Source: Marsupella aquatica
Lineage: Eukaryota; Marchantiophyta
Reading direction: 5' to 3'
DNA: 64,000 nt
Assembly (NCBI GenBank): GCA_973895155.1
Contig: OZ316898.1
Span: 17,608,001 to 17,672,000, forward strand
Below the pieces are notes generated by a model. The model was not told the DNA's origin. It did not search any database and worked only from the letters and a program-made list of their open reading frames with translations. Shown here piece after piece: positions 1-11,545 of this stretch. Position 1 is the first letter of the stretch. Each line of letters starts with the position of its first letter. The position numbers were made by a program, and so were the translations under genes.

Positions 1-27
1 TTATGACACAAAGATCTTACCAGTTGT

Positions 28-136
28 GCACTTTCTTCAATGTGTTTTATTAGTGACATGCATTTCAATAAAAATCATAAACTTTAAAGGAATAAAAACC
101 ATAAACTTAGGAAAGAAAGTCCTGAAGGGAACTTAA
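28..136. repeat. Left copy of the repeat flanking the 10-kb element
   Basis: This roughly 109-bp segment begins with gcactttcttcaatgtg and ends with gggaacttaa. A diverged copy lies at about 10124-10232, just outside the right end of the 10-kb transposon. The same sequence family continues as a tandem array to about 10665. The simplest reading is that the transposon landed inside a pre-existing array, so these copies are host repeats and not LTRs. Confidence 0.8.
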
Positions 137-686
137 ACCGCCACTGTCCCTCGCCAAAATGTGGATCCACCACATTGCTTTATATAGGCAAAACTTCAGG
201 TCCGGGCATTCACGACTGTTTCAGCCCAGGTAGCTTTTTGGCCCGGTTAGCTGCCCAGCTGTCCCAGTGACCTTACTTGTATAGAGGGCGAGATGAAGCC
301 TAGGTGGGGCAAGTCCTCTCGTCCATCCTGCGCTGAGTGGGCGATCCTTTTTCTCCTCCCATGCTGCGCGTGCATCCACAGCAGAATCGATCGATCATTT
401 TCTTCCCCCGATGTTGCGCGACTGTTCACAGCTGCCTCTGTTTCTGGCTATGGTTGTGTCGTCGGTAGGAGCTGCCTCTGTTTCTCTCTATTCATAGCTA
501 CTGCCACCAAAGTCCAAGCGACTTTACATGAATCGAGCAGATGAAGGCGGCTAAGCCCTGATCGAGCTTTTCAACTTCTGTAGGAGCATTAACTAATCTG
601 GCGTTGTTCATTTCGTGCACACACATGTGCTGGTAATATGATTTGTGAAGTATGCAGTTCATTGTTTTGGCTTTGTAGATCATGTA

Positions 687-793
687 GAGCGGAGTGACTT
701 CTTATCAGTTTCGGGATCGATTCGCCCCAACAGAATGTGAAGCGGAGTGACCTCTTATCAGTTCAGGGATCAATTCACCCCAACAGAATGTGA
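687..793. repeat. 54-bp tandem duplication
   Basis: Two copies of about 54 bp begin at 687 and 741 with agcggagtgac and end in cccaacagaatgtga, with a few substitutions. The repeat lies inside the left part of the 10-kb transposon. No coding role is seen. Confidence 0.85.
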
Positions 794-1161
794 AATCCTT
801 GTTGGCTGGAGCGCATTTCAAGTTTGTGTTGATTTTCCTATTAGCTCCCACAATATTTCGAAGTAGTGCTCGCTGAGGAAATCACACTTGCTGCTATCAT
901 GCTCAAGGCAGTCAAAGGAAGTGAAGCACGAATCGAAAAGGAATGACCAATCGAAGAATTATATACTGCCTTCAATCGATCGCAAGTTAATTACATCACA
1001 AAGCTCTGTTCTAAATTTTCAAATATGCTTCCAACATAAGCCAAATAGAAACCTCCATTCACCACGTCTAAGTGAATCGACGTCCTTCATGGTAAAAAAT
1101 GTTTCGCAATCCCTATGCCGAGCACAAGAGTCATCCTTTTCTTGTAAGTCATCACAGATAA

Positions 1162-1368
1162 ATGAATTATAGTACATATTCGAACGCCGATGTATCGAGA
1201 TCCCAATTGGAATGTGACACTGTGATTGAGTTTGACGTTCGTAGACATGGCATTGTTCTTACCAGACAGTGTACAATTGAAACGGAAAGAGCGACACTAC
1301 CGATAGAAGTGAAATTGATAGAAATTATGGAACTTCTCAATCGTCAACTTCCTGATGTCCCCAAGTAG
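1162..1368 (+). other. Unidentified open stretch in the transposon's left arm
   Basis: An ATG-started frame of 68 codons runs here without stops. Its composition is plausible for protein (charged and hydrophobic residues alternate, ending with LNRQLPDVPK). I do not recognise a family and see no clear splice borders. It could be an exon of a second transposon gene or chance. Confidence 0.2.
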
Positions 1369-2022
1369 TAGAGCATTGCTGCAAAGATTCTCTGGCACAT
1401 TAGAGGTGAGGAAGAGCAACAGCCAATGTGAAGTGGAAGGCACAAGAGCTTCAGCTCCAGTGAACTCCGATCCTCTTTATAATGAGAACATGTCATTCTC
1501 CCATTCTGCGAGAACTACTTGGCCACTCCTTGCAAGGGTCTTTTGCATACGTGTGGACGAGTGCATCACCAAATCGGGAATGCTAGGAATCAATCTGAGG
1601 CCAATCACTCTCAAATACTTGGCCTCCCATCCCGGCGCCCATCCAATGAAGCTCACTTACGTTGCGCTACAATGTTTAGTGACGCTCACTTACTGGTGCT
1701 CATTATAGAATGCCTTGCCCATGCCTGTTGTGGCCCATGCCTGTTGTGAATGGCCATTCACAACTCACACAGGTTGTGTATGTACATAAATTCTCTGCCT
1801 CTATTGCTCCTCACTTTTTCGGCTTACGAACATTGCTTCTCACTTCTTTTGGTTTACGACTTGGGAAGAAGGGCATAGTTCAAGTTCTAGTACACTTGCA
1901 ACTCGCTTTCTTGTTCCCTTTATCGTTCGCTACCCCTCTCTTTCTGTTGAGTCCGACGCTCCAGCAAGAAGGGTGTGTTGATCTAGTGTTGGAAGAAGGG
2001 TGTGTTCAACTAGTACTGCTGC

Positions 2023-2345
2023 GGTTCACATTTTTTCGTTCGGCAGTTCAGTTGTTGTCATTCCTTCAAAGACTTACCTGGGTTATTGACGGCCGGGGGG
2101 GGGGGGTTATTTCAGTTGCGGTTCAATTTTTTTCGTTCGGCAGTTCAGTTGTTGTCATTCCTTCAGAGACTTACCTGGGTTATTGACGGGGGTTATTTCA
2201 GTTGCGATTCAAATTTTTTTCATTCGGCACTTCAGTTGCTGTCATTCCTTCATACACTTACCTGGGTTATTGACCGGGGGGGTTATTTCAGTTGCTGTCA
2301 TTCCTTCAGAGACTTACTTGGGTTATTGACCGGGGGGTTATTGAT
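2023..2345. repeat. Four-copy tandem repeat with G runs
   Basis: Four degenerate copies of a unit of roughly 70-95 bp each contain gttgtcattccttcagagac or a variant and cctgggttattgac, followed by a run of 5 to 14 G and ttatttcagttgc. The G-run length differs between copies, which suggests replication slippage. The array lies inside the 10-kb element. Confidence 0.85.
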
Positions 2346-2806
2346 CACCCTTGCAATCAGCATGAATACTTCCAGGTTTATTCAATCTTGCATGCCTAGA
2401 ATCTTAAAATTCTCTTCCCATTTACCCAAGAACTTGAATTATGCATGTGTAAAACTTGGTAGTTAACCTTCGTTTTCTTCTTGGTCATGTGTACGTTGCC
2501 GTGTGGCCATTTTGCATGCATATACTTTGCTTACCTTTGCAAATATGTGCATTTGTTTCCAATTGACTTTCCTTCATGCACACATAATACTTGCTTGTTC
2601 TTCTCAATTTGGTGTAAAATGTAACCTCCATCAAGCAACAATTACCTGGCTTACTTTTCTAGGGATACTAACTACACATTTTGAATTCCCTATATTTTGA
2701 AGGAGCACTGAACATCAAAATAGGCCGGCGGAACTTATCTCCTATGGAGATGACATATATCGTTTATCATGGCCAGTTCCTCCACCAGGGCGTCGGAAAT
2801 TCTGAC

Positions 2807-3105
2807 TTTTCAGACATGCAGACATAGTTGCCAGGTTCTCTGAGTTTTGTAGAGCAATAGACGACAACCTTGAGGCCCTCAACTCTGCCCAGGTTCTTTC
2901 TCCTGCAACAGCTCAAGATTTTCATATGTGTGCGGCATGGGCATACACTGAAACAGTTCCTCGTCGACAGAGGTATGTTGTGTATCGGAAACTAGCATTT
3001 GTTGCTAGCTTTGCGGAAAGAACACCTTTCCCAACAGCAGTCACAGCTGCAGTGCAGTCCACCTGGGAGCTACCAGGCGAACAACATGTGGGTTTTCGAT
3101 TTTAG
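2807..3105 (+). other. Possible exon of an unidentified transposon gene
   Basis: A frame stays open from about 2825 to a stop at 3103-3105. It contains an ATG at 2931 followed by CAAWAYTETVPRRQRYVVYR and AFVASFAERTPF. The composition is protein-like, unlike the surrounding AT-rich DNA, and there is a possible GT donor shortly before the stop (after ggcgaacaacat). It lies on the strand opposite the transposase. I do not recognise the family. It may be a remnant of a captured gene or of a second transposon protein. Confidence 0.3.
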
Positions 3106-3774
3106 GTTTCTACTTTGTATTTTCTTTTCTTTTCATCAATGTTGTTTCGTCATGTGAGTTATTCTTTCATGGGTTCTCAGTTTCACCAGTTTTGTTCATA
3201 TTTGTTTCACATGTGCCTCCTTTTCTTTCCCAACTGCAAGTATAAACAACCTGGGAGTTGCTCAGCAAAGACCATGTCGGTGTATGCCTTTAGTCTTCAT
3301 CCATGTTAACTTATTGTTTCAAGGTTTCTTTGTTCTACTATACTATAATTTCATTTTTTTTCTTGGCATGTGCCTCTTTTCTCCCAATTGCACTGCAGAA
3401 CCCATGGGAATTAGGAGGCAATTTAATGTATCTCTATTTGTTTATTTCCTAGTATTATCATTGTATGGGTTCTTTGTGCTACTTGTTTTTTGTGTTTGTT
3501 TGGCTTGTGCCTCCTTCCCCCTCCTTTGGGTTGGAACTCCTACTGGATGGCAGCATGGGGGTTCAATTCCCCTATGGAGTATTGTTAAATTATGATAAAT
3601 ATTTGCAATGTATGAGCTAAGTTATTTTGCAATGCAATGCCATGCATGTTGCTCTTCTATTATAGGTAGAGCACGTATAGATACTTGGTCCATAGCCATT
3701 TCCCAAACTTGTAATAGGGCAACACAACTCACCACTTGCATTGATGGTGCTAAAATAAAATAATGTATCAAGTA

Positions 3775-6182
3775 TCACATATCATAATCTACACCTCTTC
3801 CAAATATGATATGGGCCACGTCTTTCTTCCACCTGATGCTTCTAGGAACTAGGTCACGAACCTTTGATGTGCGCTGACGTGTACATGTATTACTAGGCTG
3901 TCTTGTTTGAACTCGTACCACCTCTCGACCAATGTTTTCATTCCAGCACATTGCAGCACATGCCATCTGAGCTTCATGGGTCATGGAAAAATGAATTCTC
4001 TTCATAGCATATTTGTTGATGTTTCCATGAAATGTTTCACTGAAGAAATTTTCTCAGGCTCTAGTGTAAAAACGAACATTGATTGCAGTGACGTTCTTAT
4101 GCAACCATTGCTTCAAAGCTCTATGTGTAGCGCCCCCTACAAAATCCACAAGAATCCATATTTGAAAATATTATAAATCCGAAAAGATTAGGTAACAATC
4201 CAAAAAAATTATTTCTCTCATACACAAATTACAATTGAACCAAGTTTAATCAATAGTAGCATTTAACTTACCTTCAACATAGTATGGCATATAAGTTGCA
4301 CCTTCCTCACAACACTTGCGAGGAAGGAAATCTTTGCAAGGTTCATGGTTACCAGCCCAATGATCAGCTACCGTGATGATCTCCCTAGCCAACCTAGTAG
4401 CATCATCATTTCCCTTGTAAGTAGTCAAAACAATATAATTCAAGAGTTAGTTTAGTTCAAATAATGAAACAATTGAATTGCTTGAATTAATTTGAATGTA
4501 ACTGAATACCATAGTTACCAGTCTACCTTTCTTTTGCATTGCAACAACAATAGTAGAACCAACTCTTCAACTTATCACCAAGTTGTTTCTCTGTCAATTC
4601 TGGATACTTCAATTGCCTCCTGGTATGCAATGTGATGTCCTCCTCTGAAAGCCCTTTATGTCTTCCAATGCGGCGCACCAAGTCTGTCTTATTTCCTGTA
4701 TGCCTCAATAGGTGGTCCTTGCACCAATCTGACAACACTCGAATAGTGAATCTGCCCAATTCCTGCAAGGATATAGCACAATCGATCCCACCAGCAGGTG
4801 TTGTTTCTTTCACATTTGCTAGCTCTTTGTTAAACTGCTTCAAAAGATTCTTGCATTTGTGCCATAGATCCTTCTGGTTATCAATATTGAACTCATGAAG
4901 AATAGCATCAACTGTGTTGTTATCATCGTGAACAACCTCGTTAATTGTAACTCCAACATCTTGAAGATGTTGTAGGGCACGACGAACACCAATTGCCTCA
5001 ATAGCGCCAGAATTTCCAGCCTCAACGCGATTGATTGTAACAAGCTCTACTACCTTACTAGTAGCCACGTCTATTACGGGAACAGTGCCATGATATCCAG
5101 AACGAGATGAGTCCCAACGACAATCCACATATAAAATCATTGGAGTGGAACCTACAATTATCATAAATTCACAAAATATTTAGAAAGCAACATTTACATG
5201 CATGCATTAACAACCTAGAATATGTAGTAAATTGATAAACTAATCAAGCAACTTACTAGCTAGTTAACAAATGTTTCACTAGAAGGAAGATTGACATACC
5301 ATCTCTTTCTGCTAAGCTTTGTTGCAACCTTTGTTTCTTATGATTCCAGACTTGCAGTACTGCTCCAATCCATCCAATGTCTCTTCTGGCTCCATTTTGA
5401 AATCGAAACCAGTGGGTGTTTCTTGGGACATGGATCTCAATGTGAGAAAATAGTTCACATATGATGTTGTGTGTTAGACCAGCAGAGAGAGCAGAGTGAT
5501 AAATTAGTCCAGTGATTGCAGGAACACCTGTAATCATGAATAAAACAAGATTTGACTTAAAACCTTTTTGTTTCAAAATGCATAATATTAAATTAAAAAA
5601 AGTACAATAGTATAAACAAATAGTATTAATTTGAGCAGATGACATGTACCTCTATGAAGTTCATTCTCTCCAGTCATGAAAGATTGTGTATGCCCTTTTG
5701 GGCACTTCAACTTCAATATCCACAACTGATGGTGTGTCACTATGTCATCAACCAAATACTTATCGACACAACCTTCAACACGACAATTCACACAAAATTC
5801 CTGGAAAAATTCATGGACCTTGCTTTTTTGCCAAAAAGCATACTCCACTAGGCTCTGAGGATCTGACTGGGTTGTATTTTCTTGAGATGATGGCTCGTAC
5901 TCAAAATCCAAACTGGAGTCAACTTCTACTTGCTCAGAGGAAGTAGATGCCTTGAAAAACACACAATAATTAGTAAGCTATGTAGAGATGCAATTAATTT
6001 AAAACATATAATTATAACTATGAATTGATGCAAATGACAAAGACAACAATGTGCAAAAATACAAATGATACCTGAGTGACATTCTCTTCAAACCCAGAAT
6101 CCATGAGAACCATATTGTCTAATCCAAATGTTGTTGGATCAGCCACTTCCAGCAAACGAATGGCTCCATCCTCATTTGATAT
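3775..6182 (-). CDS. Kolobok-type DDE transposase, six exons, probably defective
   Basis: Exons read by eye on the minus strand: 6182-6072, 5950-5650, 5527-5300, 5151-4527, about 4414-4272 and 4136-3775. All have GT-AG borders, and phases agree except at the 4527/4414 junction, where I could not make them match. Exon 2 carries a likely zinc knuckle (CVNCRVEGC, then LKLKCPKGHTQSF). Exon 4 opens with LYVDCRWDSS (candidate first catalytic Asp) and has VVHDDNNTVD (candidate second Asp), then KDLWHKCKNL. The last exon has ENFFSETFHGNINKYAMKRI (candidate Glu) and EAQMACAAMCWNEN. One in-frame TGA (4056-4054) lies just before ENFF, so the gene looks inactivated unless that stretch is spliced. More N-terminal exons may lie up to 7455. 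Confidence 0.6.
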
Positions 6183-6504
6183 CTGTTAAGGGTTTAGGGT
6201 GCAGTATTTGTTTCTTAGTTGAAGGTACAGTTTCCATAAAATGAATGCATTACCTATGTAAAGTAAAGTTCCTGATTAATTTTGCATCACTTGTCAATTT
6301 AGATCTGTTCCATGAATAAAGAAAAATAATCCCTTCCCCAGACCCCTAACCAACCTCTACAAATACCATCTTCAATGCTCAAATGTTTTTGACACCCACT
6401 AAACAAAGTATGGCAATTCATAGAAAAGATAGCGCAAAACCTGTCTGATCACTAAACGCCATGGCTAGGGCCAAAGAAGTCAAAGAAATAAGCTAAGCAT
6501 GATA

Positions 6505-6528
6505 TTAGGGTTTAGGGTTTAGGTTAAA
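6505..6528. other. Short telomere-like motif
   Basis: Three imperfect copies of the plant telomere unit (ttaggg/tttaggg/tttaggtt) occur in a row. Short telo-box runs are common in plant introns and intergenic DNA, and nothing suggests a fused telomere here. Confidence 0.4.
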
Positions 6529-6869
6529 AAAAATTCCATGAAACATTACATTAGGGAAAAAACTATTGTAACCTCATTCTATTGTATGCAGCTTGGGCAA
6601 GGGTGATGACTCAAAAGTTAGTCCTTGTGCTATCATTATTGAAAATTATTCTTGTTAGCATATTATGTACAGTATTTGACGTTAAAATTTAATCCTTTTG
6701 TTATCATCATATTTTGTCATTAATTTGATGTTTGCAAACAAAAAAATTACAGTCTGTGCATTATATTGTACATGTATAACATGTACAAAAATTACATGTA
6801 TGTGCATTATTTTATGGAACAAATATAACAAAGAACAAAAGGATCTTAAAAACCCTAAACAAAGTTACC

Positions 6870-7455
6870 TGGGAATCAGACATCAAAGGGCCATCTTCCA
6901 TGTTTATGTTGGAATGCGGAATGTGTTGTGCATCCTCCTCCCCAGACTCAATGTGGTCAGATACACTAGTGTTCAAGTCTGAATCATCTTGCTCTTCGTC
7001 TGAAGGTGATGCCTCATCAGGAATGGATTTGTCATTATTTGGATTGGATGATGATGCACCGCAAGATGGCTGCAAGACAAAAATACAAACATGGGTAGAC
7101 AATACTAAATCATGATGTACCAAAGACAAAACCTCTAAATTTTGGATAACCCTAATTGTTTTAATACGTCAAAAAGGAGAGATGCTGAAAGAGATTACTC
7201 GCATGAAAACCTAGAAAAACAAGGATTAGTGAAATAAAGCAATCTTGAGACTAGAATGAGAAATGATATAAAAAATACCCTGGCAATGATCCCAAATGTT
7301 CCCAAGTCATCTTCATCAGCAAGGTGTTTATCATTTATCCACCCAAAGTCATTAGGGCCCTCACATGCTGGTACTTCCTCTTGAGATCGTTGACACCGAC
7401 CGCTAATAGCAGCAGAGATTTGCATGGACATACCATCCATGAGCCAAGCCATCAA
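6870..7455 (-). other. Possible N-terminal exons of the transposase
   Basis: Two minus-strand open stretches precede the recognised transposase. One, about 7455-7280, encodes ISAAISGRCQRSQEEVPACE and DDLGTFGIIA. The other, about 7072-6870, is acidic and serine-rich (PDEASPSDEEQDDSDLNTS). Both end near candidate GT donors. Their position and strand fit a long acidic N-terminus of the transposase, but I see no ATG that clearly starts it and no diagnostic motif. Confidence 0.35.
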
Positions 7456-7667
7456 CTTCCCATGGGACCATTTGGTGGCATCCTGTAAGGCATGGTATAT
7501 ACATATATGGGTTCCAGGAAGCCTACATCAAAGACTGCCCCCAGCTTGGTGATAATCCCTCCTGCCTGGTTGACGTACCATTTGTCCTACTCTGGCAACC
7601 AAAACCATATTGACAACAACAAGTTTTTGCTAATTAGATGTCCTTATATTTGTGTAGTACCTCAAAC

Positions 7668-7720
7668 ATCATGCTTCTTCAAGTCTAGAATGAATATCAT
7701 GCTTCTTCAAGTCTAGAATG
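7668..7720. repeat. Short tandem duplication
   Basis: Two near-identical copies of a roughly 28-bp unit, tcatgcttcttcaagtctag plus a short tail, lie side by side within the transposon. Confidence 0.75.
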
Positions 7721-8026
7721 CACTTGTGGATGAAAATGCAAGAGTTTAGTTAGCAGGTTCATACCTTCCTTCACAACATTGCAAATGCCTTGTATCTGAC
7801 CCAAATGAGTGCCTTCCTACCGGGCAAGTCCTAAAACAAAAGTGGGCCGTCTCCCTCACCCAATCTGCATTTGACCCGCATGAGTGGCCTGACTTTTGGC
7901 AGGTTCTAAAACCGAAATGGCCAGACTATCATCCTCTACGACGGGTGAAGGCTAGTTCCCTTTCCATGGCCATCATCGTTATCAATTGTGACATGAAGCC
8001 GCTACTGTGTGATAAACCATGCCATC

Positions 8027-8165
8027 CCGCCCCTACCCTGTACGTTTTGTGTAAACTGAGAATTGCACCATACAACTAGCCGGTTGTCGTTCAATGTAAA
8101 CGATCTTGCCCCTACCATGTCATTTTGTGTACACCAAGGATTGCACCAAAGAACTAGCCGGCTCA
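8027..8165. repeat. Degenerate tandem duplication
   Basis: Two copies of about 60 bp share gcccctaccctgt/gcccctaccatgt, then ttttgtgta, aggattgcacca (or agaattgcacca) and actagccgg. They lie inside the right half of the 10-kb element. Looser similarity continues around 8760-9100, where gcatggtggctctg recurs. No coding role is seen. Confidence 0.65.
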
Positions 8166-10118
8166 TCTAAGTGTTGAAGTGCATGGCGCAAGGAAGGAAA
8201 AGCATCGCCGATTCGCGGTTCTCACAAACATTGTGTTTCTTAGGCAAGATGGACAGAGAAGATTACAATAGTTTGGCTACTCTGCTGTGCCGATTGCTTT
8301 CCCCTATTGCAAAGGCAGGATACTGAGTACGAATCAAAGTTTCATACTCAGTACTCTGCTCACCAACATACTAATATCATGCTTTTAGACAATGTTGCGG
8401 CCCTAGTAAAGCTGTCGTATCTTCTGCGCAGCAATGTGCGAACATCATTGTTGCATGTAAATCAACAAAGAAGTAAATCAAACATGATGTTGCCAGTAAT
8501 GACTTGAGAGAGTGACAGCTTGACCTGCAATCGTAGCTTATAATAGAGCAATTGATATAGTTGGTGGCTCATCCCAGTAGCAGTTGGGCTTTGCTTGTCG
8601 CGTTTTGCATTTTGTGTCTCCAGAAAGATACAGAATCGCATGGCAAGTTGTCAGTTGCCTTTCAATTTTATGAAGATTGATTACACCAAAATAACCGTGA
8701 TACTGAAATACAGTTGTCAGCCGGGTTCAGCTGAGTCCGGAACCGCTTTCTCCGAGAATTACTGTGGGATTGGACATGGTGGCCTAGTTTCGGAATTGGT
8801 ACTGCCAGATTCAAAATTGTGTGAAGCTCTTCCGGATCTGGCATGGTGGCTCTGGTTTGGGATTCCAACTCGCTTCTTCCGTGACGGCGCCTCATTTGGA
8901 AGTGTTCAAATCTTTGTGGGCTGCATCTTGGTTTGGCATCTGGATTACTAGTTCCGAGAATTGTAGTTATCTCGTTGACGAAACGTTGGATTTGGTATAA
9001 CACCCGGTGTAACATGCAGCTCGATTTGGTATGGTGGCTCTGTTCGGGAATTACCTGCGTGCTCCAAGACGCATCAGTTGGAACATTCAAATCTCTGGCA
9101 CACGGTACCATTTGGCAGTAGTGTGGAAGTTGTTTAGGATTCGGGAGATTGGCAGAACTCCCCCGTCATATCTCTGCTGTAAAAACTCTCAGGTTGGCGA
9201 CATTTACATGCATGCTTTTCTGACTGTAATAACCACCAACACTACATTCGAAGAGGATGTTCAAGCCGGATCTGTAATCAGGGTTGTTTAGGTCTTTGCA
9301 TATGTAGAAAGAGCGTCGTTCTTGTGCTCACATTAGTGGAAATCAGGCAGGAATAAGGATGACTGAGAAGTTCTTTGGAGACATGAACGCGAGGGTTATT
9401 TTTTTGATGGGGAAATGGTCAATCCAATGTGTTTTGGGTGCTGTTACTCACTGCGGTACAGCCATCCGCAGAACATAATAACAAGGGATCAACAGAGATC
9501 CATCTGCGCTAGTTTCATATAGTCGGCTTTAGAAGGCTGCCATTCTGATGATCTAATTGCTTGGATCAATCACCCAACAGGTCAAGAAACTTTTTATTTT
9601 CCCTTCATTCAGGTTCTGGATATGCTCAGAAGCGATGTTGAACAAAAAAAGGCGAAGTCCTTGTGTGCGCCGGCCTCCTATGTCAATTGCTTTCGTCGGC
9701 CGACTATGTCAATGACTAAAAATATGCCAAAGGATGAGGCGATTTTGGTTGCGTTAGTTCTTGTGTACTTAGAGAACATGTCGATTAGGCCATTCATGCA
9801 GAAGAGCACACGCACAAACCCATGTCGATTGAGTGTGTTTTTTCAAGGCCAACACACTCACAAACGTTCATGGCTATGGCAGCATGTTTTGCAGCCCCTA
9901 AACTCACGAACCATGATACCTACGCATTCACACGAACAAACGACTGACGGAAAGTCCAACACACTTTTTGGACCACTACTGACCCACCTACTATTGCGGA
10001 CCACTGGGGCTATGGCAGGGACGCAGCGCCTTGGCTGCCTTGGCTGGGCAGGTCTGGAAGAATGAGCCTTGACCGGCGCTTGGTGCTAGCACTAGTTATA
10101 TGGACAGTGGCGGTTTAA

Positions 10119-10665
10119 GATAGGCACTTTCTTCAATGTGTCTTACTAGCGACACTCATTTCAATAAAAATCATAACCTTTAAAGGAATAAAAACCATAA
10201 ACTTAGGAAAGAAAGTCATGAAGGGAACTTAAGATAAGATGTGTTGACATTACTTAGAATGATTCCTCTCACTCATGAGAATACTTAACCATAAACTTAG
10301 GAAAGAAAGTCATGAACGGAACTTAAGACACTTAGAATCATTCCTATCACTCATGATAATACTTAACCATAAACTTAGGAACTCATGAGAATACTTAACC
10401 ATAAACTTAGGATGTGTTGACATTACTTAGAATGATTCCTCTCACTCATGAGAATACTTAACACTTAGAATCATTCCTCTCACTCATGAGAATACTTAAC
10501 CATAAACTTAGGAAAGAAAGTCATGAAGGGAACTTCAGACAGGATGTGTTGACATTACTTAGAATCACACCATAAACTTAGGAAAGAAAGTCATGAAGGG
10601 AACTTCACACAGGATGTGTTGACATTACTTAGAATCATTCCTCTCACTCATGAGAATACTTAAAA
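10119..10665. repeat. Tandem array of an approx. 90-bp unit at the transposon's insertion site
   Basis: Units contain ccataaacttaggaaagaaa, gtcatgaagggaacttaag, gatgtgttgacattacttag and cctctcactcatgagaatac in varied combinations, repeated several times with internal deletions. The left end of the window carries one more copy. This array is therefore the landing site of the 10-kb element. Confidence 0.85.
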
Positions 10666-10959
10666 GCTGTAGAAAATGAAGCCCTTGGTTTCTCTCTAGG
10701 AGATAGCAAAGTTTAAAAATTAAGGGGGCTGCCAAAATACATTCAAAATACTATAGGAATGAATTAAAATTCTATATGATACAAAGTATGCCCCTTGTTA
10801 AGGTACATTCAAATAAAAATACATGATACAAAAATATGACTAAGACAAAACATGAAAGTTGGATTCACCATATAGCAGTGTCAAAAATGCGCCCGTAAAA
10901 TGCGAAACAAATGGACTGCTTGCTGAGAGCAATTTTGGTGGAGTGCATGGTAGAAGAAT

Positions 10960-10982
10960 TAAGAGCACTCTCACCGGTGCTC
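10960..10982. repeat. Harbinger-like terminal repeat remnant
   Basis: TAA followed by GAGCACTCTCACCGGTG resembles the ends of the two Harbinger elements at 26.4-34.2 kb (TAA then GAGCATC...). No matching right end is visible nearby, so it may be a solitary end of a decayed MITE. Confidence 0.35.
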
Positions 10983-11169
10983 GCCAAACAGCTGTTTGGT
11001 GCCTCCTAGGCCTGTTTTGGTGCCTCCTAGTCCGGATTCAGGCCCCACTCCCTGCTCCACTAAGGGGTGTCAATACTCTGCCATACGATGATAGTAGGGT
11101 GTCTCAAACCTCAGCCATACCAGGATCATAGGGCATCTCAAAGCATGAAAGTTACAGATTTGTGGTATA

Positions 11170-11545
11170 TCCCATAATGGGACCTAGGTATGGAATTTCA
11201 AAAATGTGGGGAGGTAGCATTGACCCTGCCCCATAGGGCAGGACTTACCACCTCACCTGTTTCATAACTTATTTTCCTTTTCCCTCCATTCTTGAACGGT
11301 CGCCACCTCAAATGCAGCAACCTTCGTCACATCAGGCGCAAAGCCTATGTGTCTTCCATTGTGGCTTTCCGGAGTCTCGGAGTCCTAGGATTCCGGATTT
11401 GCGCTTAAAGTTGCGAGAAAGTTACAGGTTAGGTGTTGAGCCCATGGGCTTTCCTTGGTAACTGAAGACTGACTATCATAACTGTTACGGGAGTTCCCGT
11501 AATACTGGAGTTATGGGAGGGCCTTATCTTGTTAACAACAGACTT
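11170..11545 (-). repeat. Inverted copy of an approx. 380-bp repeat
   Basis: The segment runs from ggggaggtagcattgacc through cacctcaaatgcagcaac and tccggatttgcg to gttatgggagggccttatct. It is the reverse complement of the copies at about 11935-12300 and 13835-14220. No coding capacity is seen. The arrangement could fold into a long hairpin with either copy. Confidence 0.7.

Larger units (their letters stand above)
137..10114 (-). mobile_element. 9,978-bp Kolobok-like DNA transposon, TTAA target duplication
   Basis: The element starts with ACCGCCACTGTCC at 137-149 and ends with its perfect reverse complement at 10102-10114. TTAA lies immediately outside both ends (133-136 and 10115-10118). 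TTAA duplications are typical of piggyBac and Kolobok. The minus-strand transposase inside (about 3775-6182, possibly from 7455) looks Kolobok-like: a zinc-binding N-terminal part, a DCRWDS-type first aspartate block, and a C-terminal block with an ENFF glutamate followed by KRIHFS. The rest of the element holds internal tandem repeats and a few unidentified plus-strand open stretches. The class assignment is inference from remembered family architecture. The ends and the TTAA are read directly. Confidence 0.72.

Noticed and set aside
3530-3590. A tRNA-like T arm (gggggttcaattcccc)
   Set aside because: The stem and loop fit a T arm, but no acceptor stem, D arm or anticodon arm could be fitted at the right distances.
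6505-6528. Interstitial telomere or chromosome fusion point
   Set aside because: Only three imperfect units are present, well within what occurs by chance or as telo-boxes.
137-10114. piggyBac as the class of the TTAA element
   Set aside because: The transposase order and motifs (zinc knuckle first, DCRWDS, KRIHFS block) do not look like piggyBac's DDD core with C-terminal cysteine domain. This is a judgement from memory and is testable.
28-10232. The 109-bp direct repeats around the 10-kb element as LTRs of a retrotransposon
   Set aside because: No primer-binding site, polypurine tract, gag or reverse transcriptase is seen. The repeats belong to a longer tandem array. Inside them lie inverted termini with TTAA, which define a DNA transposon.
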